Assembly (NCBI GenBank): GCA_003576535.1
Contig: QXCQ01000152.1
Span: 1-47,750, forward strand
Length of the DNA stretch: 47,750 bases
Reading direction: 5' to 3'
Origin: Nakamurella silvestris
Lineage (GTDB): Bacteria; Actinomycetota; Actinomycetes; Mycobacteriales; Nakamurellaceae
The notes under the pieces: model-generated
Seen by the model: only the letters and a program-made list of their open reading frames with translations
Told to the model about the DNA's origin: nothing
The model's database searches: none
In this document: in pieces, positions 24,731-32,450 of the stretch
Layout: each line of letters starts with the position of its first letter
Numbering within the stretch: the stretch's first letter is position 1
Program-made: the position numbers and the translations under genes

Positions 24731-25996
24731 ATGACCGCACAGCCCAGTGGTGTCGAGTACCTCTTCCGCAAACATGCTGGAGAGGTGCTCGGCACGCTCA
24801 CCCGCCGCTTCGGCGACCTGGATCTGGCCGAGGAGGCCCTGCAGGATGCCGTGGTCGAGGCCCTGGTGCGTTGGCCGCGCGAGGGCGAGCCGGCCAATCC
24901 TGCGGCCTGGCTCGTCACGGTCGGCCGGTCGAAAGGGGTCGACCGGCTGCGGCGGGCGGCGCGGCGGCCCGACCTGGAGGCAACTGCCCGGCGAGGGCGG
25001 CCGATGGCTGCCGACCTGGACGAGTGGGGGACGGATCTCGACACCGGACGGATCGCCGACGATCAGCTCTCGCTGATCCTGTTGTGCTGTCACCCGGCTC
25101 TGTCGGTGGAGGCGCAGATCGCTGTGACCCTGCGGGCTGTCGCGGGTCTGAGCACCGAGATGATTGCCGCCTGTTTCGTGGTCGGCACCCGCACCATGGC
25201 CCAGCGGATCGTCCGGGCCAAGGCCAGGATCCGCGATGCCGGCATACCGTTCGGGGTGGCCGACAACACCGTGCTGGGCGAACGGCTCGATGTCGTCATG
25301 CACGTCCTGTACCTGGTGTTCAGTGCCGGGCACACACTCAGCGAGGGGGACGACACGCTCCGGCCGGAACTCTGCGGGGAGGCGATCCGGCTGGCCAGGA
25401 CCTTGACCAGGCTGGTCCCCCAGGAGCCCGAGCCGCTCGGGCTGCTCGCCCTGATGTTGTTGCACGACGGGCGCTCTCCCGGGCGGGTCGGGCCCGACGG
25501 CGGGATCGTGCTGCTGGAACACCAGGACCGTGGGAGCTGGCGGCGGGAGCAGATCAGCGAAGGGGCCGGGCTCGTCGACCGGGCGATGCAGCTGCGCCGG
25601 CCGGGTCGCTATCAGGTGGAGGCCGCGATCGCGGCCCTGCACAGCTGCGCGCCGACCGCCGCGGCCACCGATTGGGTGCAGATCGACGCCCTGTACGCGG
25701 TGCTGCTCCGTTGGGTTCCTACGCCTGTGGTGACGGTGAACGCCGCCGTCGCCCGCGCGATGGTCGCCGGACCGGCAGCGGGCCTGGTGATGGTCGAGGA
25801 GCTTCGTACCTCCGGTGCGGTGCGTGACTGGTACCTGTTGCACGCCACGGTGGCCGATCTGCTGCGACGAAGCGGGCGACATGCGGAGGCGCTGGCTGCC
25901 GTTCGACGTGCGATCGAGCTGGCCCCCAGCAGGGCCGAGCGGATGTTCCTCATCGGCCGGGAGCAGCAGATTCTCGCCGAGGCGGCGGTGGGGTGA
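24731..25996 (+). CDS. ECF42-type RNA polymerase sigma factor
   Basis: 421 residues, far longer than a minimal ECF sigma (~190). It has a sigma-70 region 2 (about 8-80, with LAEEALQDAVVEALVRW and PAAWLVTVGRSKGVDRLRR) and region 4 (about 115-165, VTLRAVAGLSTEMIAACFVVG then MAQRIVRAKARI). The ~250-residue C-terminal extension includes LDVVMHVLYLVFSAGHTLSEGD, the DUF6596 block, and ends in a TPR-like helical repeat. This extension replaces an anti-sigma factor in ECF42 proteins and is thought to control activity. It sits directly after the DGPF gene and a matching promoter, the conserved ECF42 arrangement. The stimulus is unknown. Confidence 0.95.
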   Translation: MTAQPSGVEYLFRKHAGEVLGTLTRRFGDLDLAEEALQDAVVEALVRWPREGEPANPAAWLVTVGRSKGVDRLRRAARRPDLEATARRGRPMAADLDEWGTDLDTGRIADDQLSLILLCCHPALSVEAQIAVTLRAVAGLSTEMIAACFVVGTRTMAQRIVRAKARIRDAGIPFGVADNTVLGERLDVVMHVLYLVFSAGHTLSEGDDTLRPELCGEAIRLARTLTRLVPQEPEPLGLLALMLLHDGRSPGRVGPDGGIVLLEHQDRGSWRREQISEGAGLVDRAMQLRRPGRYQVEAAIAALHSCAPTAAATDWVQIDALYAVLLRWVPTPVVTVNAAVARAMVAGPAAGLVMVEELRTSGAVRDWYLLHATVADLLRRSGRHAEALAAVRRAIELAPSRAERMFLIGREQQILAEAAVG

Positions 25997-26004
25997 GGTC
26001 ACCC
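25991..26004. terminator. small hairpin at convergent gene ends
   Basis: GGGTGA-gg-TCACCC spans the stop codon of the sigma factor gene and lies 9 bp before the end of the convergent minus-strand gene. It is a weak 6-bp stem with a 2-nt loop, so it may be incidental. Confidence 0.25.
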
Positions 26005-26012
26005 ACCTGCGA

Positions 26013-26447
26013 TCAGCGGGCGGTCCTGGCCTCGTCCAAGGTCCAGGCCGGGACACCGGCCTTGCGCTCCTGCGCCAGGAGGACGATGTTGATCAGCGAC
26101 CAGGTCACGGAGATGGCAGCGGCAGGAATCAGCAGCATCAATCCGATATCTGCACCGATCACATTTCTCTGGTCCAGGATCAGATTCCACTCGGCTCGAT
26201 AACTCACCACGGTGAGCAGCCACAGCGCGAGGGCGACCACGTTGAGACGGATCGCACTGGTGAGCGAACTCCGCTGGTTTCCCCAGACGTGGGGATTCAG
26301 CATCATGACGGCCGAGACACCCACCACTGCAAGGAAGGCGACCGGTTGCAGACGCGAGAACGTCACGCAACTGAAAACGATCCCCAGCAGCCCCTGCAAT
26401 GAAGTGGAGGCGCTGGCACTGCTCAAGGTGCGTGCGGTGAGTTTCAT
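26013..26447 (-). CDS. small multi-pass membrane protein, unknown function
   Basis: 144 residues with about four hydrophobic segments (roughly 15-32, 34-50, 68-84 and 100-126), a short polar N-terminus and a charged C-terminal tail (AQERKAGVPAWTLDEARTAR). I recognise no family. The ATG at 26447 has GGGGGAACC upstream. It stands alone on the minus strand, ending 16 bp from the end of the sigma factor gene. Membrane localisation is clear; a function is not. Confidence 0.7.
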   Translation of the reverse strand: MKLTARTLSSASASTSLQGLLGIVFSCVTFSRLQPVAFLAVVGVSAVMMLNPHVWGNQRSSLTSAIRLNVVALALWLLTVVSYRAEWNLILDQRNVIGADIGLMLLIPAAAISVTWSLINIVLLAQERKAGVPAWTLDEARTAR

Positions 26448-26633
26448 CGTCGGTTCCCCCTGGTGAATCCTCGCGCCGGCTCTTCAGGGTCGGTTCAACC
26501 CGCTGATGTCGAAGGGTAGTACAACCTGGCTGCGGAAGAAACGGTGTGGTGTTGGTGATCGATTGGCGATCGTTTACCGTTCGACCTATGAATGGGGTGC
26601 AGATGTCCGTCCCGGTATCGGACAGGGGGACCG

Positions 26634-27263
26634 GTGGCTGATCCCTTCAACGATCCCTGGCCGCTCGGTTCCAAGGAACCGCGTCGTCCGCCCCGGCCCC
26701 GCCGATCAAGCAGCAGGGCCGGTGGTTCAGGAGGTGGCACTGCCGGTAACCGTCGCGCCCTCGTGATCATCGTCGGGGTCGTCCTCGTCACCTTCATCGG
26801 CTTCTACTCCTTCCGTCCGGGCACGTCGGTGGAGCCCTTCGCCGTCGGGGACTGCGTCCAGGTCAGCGGTTACTCCACCGTCGCGGCCGTCGGCTGTGCT
26901 GACTCCTCGGCCGCCTATGCGGTGACCGAGGCCGGCGAGAACACCATCGACTGCGATTCCGCCGAGACCTTCGCCTATCAGGATCTGGGGAGCCAGCCGC
27001 GGCGGGCGACCTCCTCCACGAACCTGGTCTGTCTGTGGCCCAACCTGCAGGTCGGTGACTGCTGGGTACCGGCACCCGCAATGGGGGAGGCGCCGTTGAG
27101 GTTCCCGCGGTGCGAGGGCGTTCCGCAGGGACTGGTGGTCCAGCGGGTCCTGTTGTCGGACCAGGCCTCGTCCGATGCGGCCCTGTGCCCGACGGGCACC
27201 CTGGACGTGATGGCGAACCTGAGGCGCGACCACCTGCTGTGTCTGGGAGATTTTCCCAGCTGA
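26634..27263 (+). CDS. LppU/SCO3897-like membrane-anchored protein
   Basis: 209 residues from GTG 26634, with AGGGGGA just upstream. The N-terminal ~40 residues are Pro/Arg/Gly-rich and cytoplasmic, followed by one membrane helix (~41-59, RALVIIVGVVLVTFIGF). The extracytoplasmic part begins VEPFAVGDCVQVSG. It contains about eight cysteines at spacings like those of actinobacterial LppU/SCO3897-type proteins (GDCV...VGCADSSAAYAV...CD...LVCLW...GDCW), likely forming disulfides outside the cell. Upstream in-frame codons to 26592 lack a better ribosome site. Function unknown. The gene ends 15 bp before the first 69-nt palindrome. Confidence 0.78.
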   Translation: MADPFNDPWPLGSKEPRRPPRPRRSSSRAGGSGGGTAGNRRALVIIVGVVLVTFIGFYSFRPGTSVEPFAVGDCVQVSGYSTVAAVGCADSSAAYAVTEAGENTIDCDSAETFAYQDLGSQPRRATSSTNLVCLWPNLQVGDCWVPAPAMGEAPLRFPRCEGVPQGLVVQRVLLSDQASSDAALCPTGTLDVMANLRRDHLLCLGDFPS

Positions 27264-27277
27264 CATACGGGTCGAGG

Positions 27278-27346
27278 TTCCCGCGCACCGTTCCGGGATC
27301 GGCGCACCCTGCAGCGTGCGCCGATCCGCACACGGTGCGCGGGAAC
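27278..27346. repeat. 69-nt imperfect palindrome, copy 1
   Basis: The outer arms TTCCCGCGCACCGT / ACGGTGCGCGGGAA (14 bp) and inner arms GGATCGGCGCAC / GTGCGCCGATCC (12 bp) are perfectly paired, separated by a tccg/gcac internal loop and closed by an 8-nt loop. The element lies between convergent genes and could terminate both. An identical copy lies at 27987-28055. Confidence 0.85.
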
Positions 27347-27356
27347 CAGGTTGAAG

Positions 27357-27920
27357 TCAGGCGCACACCGGGTACAGGTTCAGCTGGTCCGGCGTCAACG
27401 CGGGGCCGGTGGCCGGCGGGATGCCGTCGGTGGGCGTCTGGAACTCGGCCGTTCGCTGGTACTCGGAGCCCTCGGCCTCCCAACGCCGGCTGTCGGCCTG
27501 GCTGAAAATGACGGCCAGCCACCGGTTGTCCTCCCAGCGGAAGATCTGCTCGAAGTGTGCGCTGCCACCGGGCCGGCAGCTGACGTCGATGCCGGCATAC
27601 CCCCCACCTCCGCCCACGACCTCGCCGTGGTCGGTGACGGTCAGGCGGGCAGAACCGTAGCGCGACAACAGTTCGGCGATACCGTCCGCGGTGCCGGCCG
27701 TGCCGCTGAGCTCGGCCAGGGTTTCCCGGTCTGTGTTCCGGACTGCCGTCGTGAAGGTGTCGACGGCCTGGCTGAACGCGGCGGTCGGACCACCGTCGCC
27801 GACTGCCCGGACCCGCGGATCGGCGCTGGTGCAGCCGGCCGTGACGAGCACGGCGCAGATCATGACCAGGCCGGCGACCCGCCGGAGCAGGGGTTCCCGG
27901 TTGCGGGTGTGGTGCGGCAC
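27357..27920 (-). CDS. lipoprotein, unknown function
   Basis: 187 residues from GTG 27920, with AAGGGA 7 nt upstream. The N-terminus is a type II signal peptide: basic RR, hydrophobic VAGLVMICAVLV and lipobox TAGC (C30). The mature part resembles the NTF2-like/SnoaL-type accessory folds of actinobacterial lipoproteins (AAFSQAVDTFTTAVRNTDRE, then FEQIFRWEDNRWLAVIFS), but I would not name a family. It should be anchored on the outer face of the membrane. The gene is bracketed by two identical 69-nt palindromes (27278 and 27987), so it may have been inserted or rearranged as a unit. Confidence 0.75.
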   Translation of the reverse strand: MPHHTRNREPLLRRVAGLVMICAVLVTAGCTSADPRVRAVGDGGPTAAFSQAVDTFTTAVRNTDRETLAELSGTAGTADGIAELLSRYGSARLTVTDHGEVVGGGGGYAGIDVSCRPGGSAHFEQIFRWEDNRWLAVIFSQADSRRWEAEGSEYQRTAEFQTPTDGIPPATGPALTPDQLNLYPVCA

Positions 27921-27986
27921 ATGCGATCCCTTCGTCGGCGACGGTGCCAAGACGTACCACCCTGAGAAAGGTTGTCCGGACATCAC

Positions 27987-28055
27987 TTCCCGCGCACCGT
28001 TCCGGGATCGGCGCACCCTGCAGCGTGCGCCGATCCGCACACGGTGCGCGGGAAC
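27987..28055. repeat. 69-nt imperfect palindrome, copy 2
   Basis: It is identical base for base and in the same orientation as 27278-27346. This copy lies between divergent genes, 66 bp upstream of the lipoprotein GTG and 24 bp before the -35 of the ribbon-helix-helix gene promoter. A purely terminator role therefore does not explain it. It looks like a dispersed REP/MITE-type palindrome. Confidence 0.85.
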
Positions 28056-28079
28056 AGGAAAGTTGGCAGCACATTTTCC

Positions 28080-28115
28080 TTGCTATGACACCACTGTGGT
28101 GCCATAGTGGTGCCA
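28080..28115 (+). promoter_or_regulatory. leaderless promoter with embedded operator
   Basis: TTGCTA (28080-28085), a 17-bp spacer and CATAGT (28103-28108) form a -35/-10 pair ending 6 nt before the ATG at 28115, leaderless spacing; no ribosome site is present. Overlapping it is an inverted repeat, CTATGACACCAC-t-GTGGTGCCATAG (28083-28107, one mismatch). A third half-site TGGTGCCA (28108-28115) runs into the start codon. A dimeric ribbon-helix-helix protein bound here would block RNA polymerase. Confidence 0.65.
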
Positions 28116-28651
28116 TGGACCTGAACCCGTACATCGAAGCCCTGCGAACCGACCTTGCCGTCGCCGCGCGCGCGGGTGGCTCGGAGGCCACCGAACTCGC
28201 CGAACGGCTGTTGGCGCCGCTGGACGCGGCCGTGCGATTGACCATCCTCGATGTGTTGGCGGCGGCAGCCGGGGAGATCACCCTCGACCTTGCGCCCGGT
28301 TCGGTCGATCTGCGCCTGCGCGGGCGGGAACCGAGTTTTGTGGTGACCCTGCCTGCCACCCCCGACGGTTCCACGGGTGGGTCCGAGCGGCCGGACACCC
28401 GGGCGGCACCGGAGGCACCGCGCGGCAGCGCGGATGACGAGGGCTCGATGACCCGGATCAATCTGCGTCTGGCCGAGGACCTGAAGGCGCGGGTGGAGGA
28501 TGCCGCCCGTGGTGCCGGGATCTCCGTCAACGCCTGGCTGGTCCGGGCGGCGACCAGTGCCCTGGTCACCGACCAGGGCGGTTACCGACCGGCCGAACCG
28601 CACCGACGTTCGGCCGGCGGCGGGGAGCGGTACGCCGGCTGGGTGCGCTGA
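28115..28651 (+). CDS. ribbon-helix-helix regulator with N-terminal DUF4097-like helper region
   Basis: 178 residues. The C-terminal part (~112-152) is a ribbon-helix-helix of the Arc/HicB type: strand MTRINLRLAEDLKARVEDAA, then GISVNAWLVRAATSAL. The first ~80 residues are a helical/beta segment of unknown role, joined by a Pro/Gly/Ser-rich linker. HicB-family antitoxins share the fold, but no HicA toxin lies nearby, so I read it as a transcription factor. It starts without a ribosome site directly after a promoter whose spacer is a palindrome, suggesting autorepression. The DUF4097 and ABC exporter genes follow on the same strand (101-bp and 2-bp gaps, then an overlap) and probably share its regulation. 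Confidence 0.82.
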   Translation: MDLNPYIEALRTDLAVAARAGGSEATELAERLLAPLDAAVRLTILDVLAAAAGEITLDLAPGSVDLRLRGREPSFVVTLPATPDGSTGGSERPDTRAAPEAPRGSADDEGSMTRINLRLAEDLKARVEDAARGAGISVNAWLVRAATSALVTDQGGYRPAEPHRRSAGGGERYAGWVR

Positions 28652-28752
28652 CCCGGACCGCCGAGAGTTGCCACCCGGCAACCACTTCCGCAGACGGGTC
28701 TGACGTCCGGGCCCGAGTACCACAGTGACCATCGACCTCCGAAGGACCCGTC

Positions 28753-29625
28753 ATGCCCACTTTCACCACCCCCGAACCGATCTCCCTGTCCATCGATGTC
28801 GTGGCGGGCCAGGTCAACCTGCTCGCCACCGACCGCGCCGACACCCTGGTGGAGGTGCGCCCCGGCAACCCTGCACGAGAGGCCGACACCCGCGCTGCGG
28901 ACCAGACCACCATCGACTTCAACGCGGGCAGACTTGAAGTCCGCACACCGAGAACCCGTGCGCTGAGCCTGTTCGGTAAACCCGGCTCGGTGGAGGTCGC
29001 CGTCTCGATCCCGGTCGGCTCCGCCGTGCAGATCGAGGGCTCCCTCGTCCAGGTCCAGGCCGGTGGACGGGTGGGCGAATGCCGGGTGAAGGTCACCGCA
29101 GGTGACATCCACCTGGACCACACCGGGCCGCTCGAGGCCGCCACCGGCAGCGGGACCGTGGTGGTCGTCCGGGTCGACGGGCATGCCGAGATCCGCACCG
29201 GCACCGGCAAGATCCGGGTGGGTCAGGTCCTGGGGAACACCAGGATCAAGAACTCCAACGGACACAGCTGGATCACCGGGGTGGGCGGCGATCTACGGGT
29301 CACCGCGGCCAACGGCGACATCTTCGTCGGTCGCGCCGAATCCGATGTGACGGCGAAATCCGCGAACGGGGACATCAGGCTCGAAGCCGCCGTCCGGGGG
29401 ACGACCGAGCTGAAGACCGCCGCCGGCGACATCGAGATCGGTGTGCCGAGCGGGACTGCCGCCCTGCTGGACCTCCACACGGCCTTCGGCCGGGTGCGCA
29501 GTCTGATGGAGGTCATCGACGAGCCTGCCGCGGCCGACGAGACCGCGGCCATCCATGCGAACACCAGTTACGGGGACATCGTCGTCCGCCGGACAGAAGA
29601 GAGCTTCAGCCTACGAAAGGAGTAG
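28753..29625 (+). CDS. DUF4097 beta-helix protein
   Basis: 290 residues, ATG with GAAGGA upstream. It is built of repeating short strands (TAAGDIEIG, SANGDIRLEA, AANGDIFVGR, NTSYGDIVVRR) with the GDI signature of DUF4097, predicted to fold as a right-handed beta-helix. No signal peptide or membrane segment is visible, unlike many DUF4097 proteins, so it is probably cytoplasmic. It precedes the ABC ATPase gene by 2 bp and follows the ribbon-helix-helix gene, a grouping seen widely in actinobacteria whose role is unknown. It might act as a sensor or adaptor for the exporter (inference). Confidence 0.88.
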   Translation: MPTFTTPEPISLSIDVVAGQVNLLATDRADTLVEVRPGNPAREADTRAADQTTIDFNAGRLEVRTPRTRALSLFGKPGSVEVAVSIPVGSAVQIEGSLVQVQAGGRVGECRVKVTAGDIHLDHTGPLEAATGSGTVVVVRVDGHAEIRTGTGKIRVGQVLGNTRIKNSNGHSWITGVGGDLRVTAANGDIFVGRAESDVTAKSANGDIRLEAAVRGTTELKTAAGDIEIGVPSGTAALLDLHTAFGRVRSLMEVIDEPAAADETAAIHANTSYGDIVVRRTEESFSLRKE

Positions 29626-29627
29626 TG

Positions 29628-30608
29628 ATGACCACACCGGTACTGACCGACCACGCACTCTCGGTACGGAACCTGCGAAAATCGTTCGGCGACACCCTCG
29701 TTCTCGACGGGATCGACCTGGACATCAGACAGGGCAGCATCTTTGCCCTGATCGGCCCGAACGGGGCCGGCAAAACGACCATGGTCCAGATCCTCTCCAC
29801 CTTGATCCCCGCCGACGACGGCCAGATCGTCGTGGCAGGTTTCGATCTGGCCACCCGACCTGCCGACATCAGGGCCGCCATCGGGGTCACCGGGCAGTTC
29901 TCCGCGGTGGACGACCTGCTCACCGGCGCGGAGAACCTGCTGCTGATGGCGGATCTGCATCACCTCGACCGGCGGGAGGGGCGACAGCGGGCGGCCGAGC
30001 TGATCGAGAAGTTCGACCTGGCCGACGTGGCCGGAAAACCGGCGGCGACCTGCTCCGGCGGGATGCGCCGGCGTCTCGACCTGGCGATGACGCTCGTCGG
30101 TCGACCGCGGCTGATCTTCCTCGACGAGCCGACCACCGGCCTCGACCCGCGAAGCCGACGCACCATGTGGCAGGTGATCCGCGGGTTGGCCGAGTCCGGG
30201 GTGACGATCTTCCTGACCACCCAGTACCTGGAGGAGGCCGACCAGCTCGCCGATCGGGTGGCCATGCTCGATCGCGGTCGGATCGTCGCCCAGGGCAGCG
30301 CCGCCGATCTCAAGAGCAGGATGCCGGGCGGTCATATCCGCCTCCGCTTCGCCGCACCGTCCGATCTGTTGTCCGCCGCAGCCGTTTTCGCCGGAGCCGT
30401 GCCCGACGAGGTCGCCCTCACCCTCCGGATCCCCGGGGACGGTGGGATCGACTCCCTGCGAGGTGTTCTCGACCGACTGGACCGGGCCGCGATCCCGGTG
30501 GAGGAACTCTCCGTACACACCCCTGACCTCGACGACGTATTCCTGGCCCTCACCGGCCGGGACGCCGACGAGGACCGCGTCACCGACACCGAGGAGACCT
30601 GGCGATGA
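29628..30608 (+). CDS. DrrA-like ABC exporter ATPase
   Basis: 326 residues. Walker A GPNGAGKTT (43-51), signature CSGGMRRRLDLAMTL, Walker B LIFLDEPTTGLDPRSR, and the C-terminal accessory domain ending TPDLDDVFLALTGRD place it with DrrA. ATG 29628 follows AAAGGAG; an overlapping GTG at 29625 is a weaker choice. Its last codons overlap the permease start (ATGA). This is the second DrrAB-type system in the window, with a different regulator (ribbon-helix-helix rather than TetR) and a DUF4097 partner, so it probably handles another substrate. Confidence 0.95.
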   Translation: MTTPVLTDHALSVRNLRKSFGDTLVLDGIDLDIRQGSIFALIGPNGAGKTTMVQILSTLIPADDGQIVVAGFDLATRPADIRAAIGVTGQFSAVDDLLTGAENLLLMADLHHLDRREGRQRAAELIEKFDLADVAGKPAATCSGGMRRRLDLAMTLVGRPRLIFLDEPTTGLDPRSRRTMWQVIRGLAESGVTIFLTTQYLEEADQLADRVAMLDRGRIVAQGSAADLKSRMPGGHIRLRFAAPSDLLSAAAVFAGAVPDEVALTLRIPGDGGIDSLRGVLDRLDRAAIPVEELSVHTPDLDDVFLALTGRDADEDRVTDTEETWR

Positions 30609-31468
30609 CCACCCTTCCGGCACCTGGCACCCCCGCACCTCGAATCGCTCCGTCGAGCACATCGGCGTCGAAAACTCCGGCGTCGAGCAGATCGGCACTC
30701 AAGGATTCGGCGACGATGTTCCGGCGAAGTCTGCGGCACATCCTCCGTTACCCGTCGATGACGATCCTGCTGGTCGGGACACCGATCATCGTGATGCTCC
30801 TGTTCGTCTACGTCTTCGGCGGCACCCTGGGCACCGGGCTGGACGGTGCCACGGGAGGCCGCGCGGCCTACGTCAACTACGTGGCACCGGGCATCCTGCT
30901 GATGACCATCGCGGGAGCCGCCCAGGGCACGGCCATCTCGGTGGCCACCGACATGACGAGCGGCATCATCGCCAGGTTCCGGACGATGCCGATCTCCCGG
31001 GCGTCGGTGCTCACCGGCCACGTGCTGGGAAGCATGGTGCAGACAGCCCTGAGTCTGGTGGTCGTCGTCGGTGTGGCGATGGCCATCGGGTTCCGGCCCA
31101 CGGCCGGATTCGGCGGGTGGGTGGTCGCCGCCGGTCTCCTGGCGTTGATCACCCTGGCTCTGACCTGGCTGTCGGTGGCCTTCGGTCTCGTCAGCAAGAG
31201 TGTGGAGACGGCGAGCAATCTGCCGATGATCCTGCTCCTGCTGCCCTTCCTCGGCAGCGGGTTCGTTCCCACCGACTCCATGCCGGGGGCGCTGCGCTGG
31301 TTCGCCGAGTACCAACCGTTCACACCGTTCACCGAGACCCTCCGCGGTCTGCTGCTGGGTGGTCCGATCGGGAACAGCGGATTCCTGGCCCTGGCGTGGT
31401 GCGCGCTGATCGGTGGCCTGTCCTACCTCTGGGCGCGACGGCTCTACCGGCTCCGTCCCGCCCGGTAG
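30605..31468 (+). CDS. DrrB-like ABC-2 exporter permease
   Basis: 287 residues with six predicted helices. The ABC-2 motifs DMTSGIIARFRTMPISRASVL and LPFLGSGFVPTDSMPGALRWFAEYQPFTPFTETLRGLL are clear. The ~40 residues before the first helix are unusually Ser/Thr/Ala/Pro-rich and encoded by an imperfect internal repeat (TCGAGCA-CATCGGC-like), possibly a polymerase-slippage expansion; an internal ATG (MFRRSLRHILRYP) could be an alternative start. A GC hairpin follows 2 bp after the stop. Confidence 0.93.
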   Translation: MTTLPAPGTPAPRIAPSSTSASKTPASSRSALKDSATMFRRSLRHILRYPSMTILLVGTPIIVMLLFVYVFGGTLGTGLDGATGGRAAYVNYVAPGILLMTIAGAAQGTAISVATDMTSGIIARFRTMPISRASVLTGHVLGSMVQTALSLVVVVGVAMAIGFRPTAGFGGWVVAAGLLALITLALTWLSVAFGLVSKSVETASNLPMILLLLPFLGSGFVPTDSMPGALRWFAEYQPFTPFTETLRGLLLGGPIGNSGFLALAWCALIGGLSYLWARRLYRLRPAR

Positions 31469-31470
31469 CG

Positions 31471-31488
31471 GTGCCCGGCCGCGGGCAC
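31471..31488 (+). terminator. GC hairpin after the exporter operon
   Basis: GTGCCCG-gccg-CGGGCAC forms a 7-bp perfect GC-rich stem, 2 bp beyond the permease stop codon. There is no U-tract. Confidence 0.45.
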
Positions 31489-31556
31489 GGAGCAGGCCAC
31501 GCCGGTGACGAACTGTCGGGTTGGCCCGGCCGCGGTCGGCGGGGGAGAATGTCGGG

Positions 31557-32330
31557 ATGACCTCCGTAGGCGCCCACGTCGATTCCGCTGACCCGCTGTC
31601 CGCCGCCGCCGCGGTCGGAGCAGGGGCGATCCAGTTCTTCCTCGCCGATCCGCAGGGCTGGAAGGCCCCGGTGGAACACCCGCTGGCCGCCGACATCCGG
31701 GCCAGTGACCTCGCCGTCTACGTGCACGCGCCGTACGTGTTGAACCTTGCGACGATGAACAACAGGGTGCGGATCCCCAGTCGGAAGCTGCTCGGCCAGC
31801 ACGCCACCGCGGCTGCCTCGATCGGGGCGAAGGGGCTGATCGTCCACGGGGGTCATCTGACCGCCAAGGACGATCCGAAGGACGGGATCGCCAACTGGCG
31901 CAAGGTTTTCGAACGGGTCCAGGAATCCGGCGGGTTCGAGCTGCCGATCCTGATCGAGAACACCGCCGGTGGTGACAACGCCATGGCGCGGCGCTTCGAT
32001 CGGCTCGCTCAGCTGTGGGACGCCATCGGCGAATTCGATCCCGGGTTCTGCCTGGACACCTGCCATGCGTTCGCCGGCGGCGAGGACCTCGGGGACATCG
32101 TCGACCGGGTACTGGCGATCACCGGCCGGATCGATCTGATCCATGCCAACAACTCCCGGGACACCTTCGATTCCGGGGCGGACCGTCATGCCAATTTCGG
32201 CGCCGGCACCATCGACCCCGAGGTCATCGCCTCGGTGTGTGCCAAGGCCGGAAGCGACGTCGTGGTCGAAACCCCCGGTGACGGCCAGGCCGAGGACATC
32301 GCCTACCTGCGCGACCACGGGGTGGGCTGA
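31557..32330 (+). CDS. nfo: endonuclease IV-family AP endonuclease
   Basis: 257 residues, a TIM-barrel of the AP_endonuc_2 family, slightly shorter than E. coli Nfo (~285). The zinc-ligand blocks are recognisable: VHAPYVLNLA, LIVHGGHLTA, LPILIENTAGG, CLDTCHAF, LIHANNSRDTF followed by DRHANFGAGTI, and VVVETPGDG. It should cleave the DNA backbone 5' of abasic sites and remove 3'-blocking groups during base excision repair. The ATG at 31557 has GGGGGAG about 9 nt upstream. It appears to be a single-gene unit between the exporter operon and a small gene. Confidence 0.93.
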   Translation: MTSVGAHVDSADPLSAAAAVGAGAIQFFLADPQGWKAPVEHPLAADIRASDLAVYVHAPYVLNLATMNNRVRIPSRKLLGQHATAAASIGAKGLIVHGGHLTAKDDPKDGIANWRKVFERVQESGGFELPILIENTAGGDNAMARRFDRLAQLWDAIGEFDPGFCLDTCHAFAGGEDLGDIVDRVLAITGRIDLIHANNSRDTFDSGADRHANFGAGTIDPEVIASVCAKAGSDVVVETPGDGQAEDIAYLRDHGVG

Positions 32331-32350
32331 ACCCGGTCCGGCCTTCAGCC
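32325..32350 (+). terminator. hairpin overlapping the nfo stop codon
   Basis: GGCTGAA and TTCAGCC pair over a 12-nt loop, beginning at the stop codon of the endonuclease gene. This is a modest 7-bp stem without a U-tract. Confidence 0.3.
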
Positions 32351-32450
32351 GCGCCGTTTCTGCCCTGTTGATCCGACGCCGGGAGGTCCACACTGGTGGT
32401 GGTGCCGTCGGACGCCCGTTCGGCGGTTGATTCCAGTGCAGGAGTTGGCA

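Noticed and set aside
27278-28055. Palindrome pair as CRISPR repeats or insertion-sequence ends
   Set aside because: There are only two units 640 bp apart with a gene between and no transposase, no inverted orientation and no target duplication visible.
28115-28651. HicAB-type toxin-antitoxin system at the RHH gene
   Set aside because: No small HicA-like toxin gene is adjacent; the neighbours are DUF4097 and exporter genes, so a transcription-factor role fits better.
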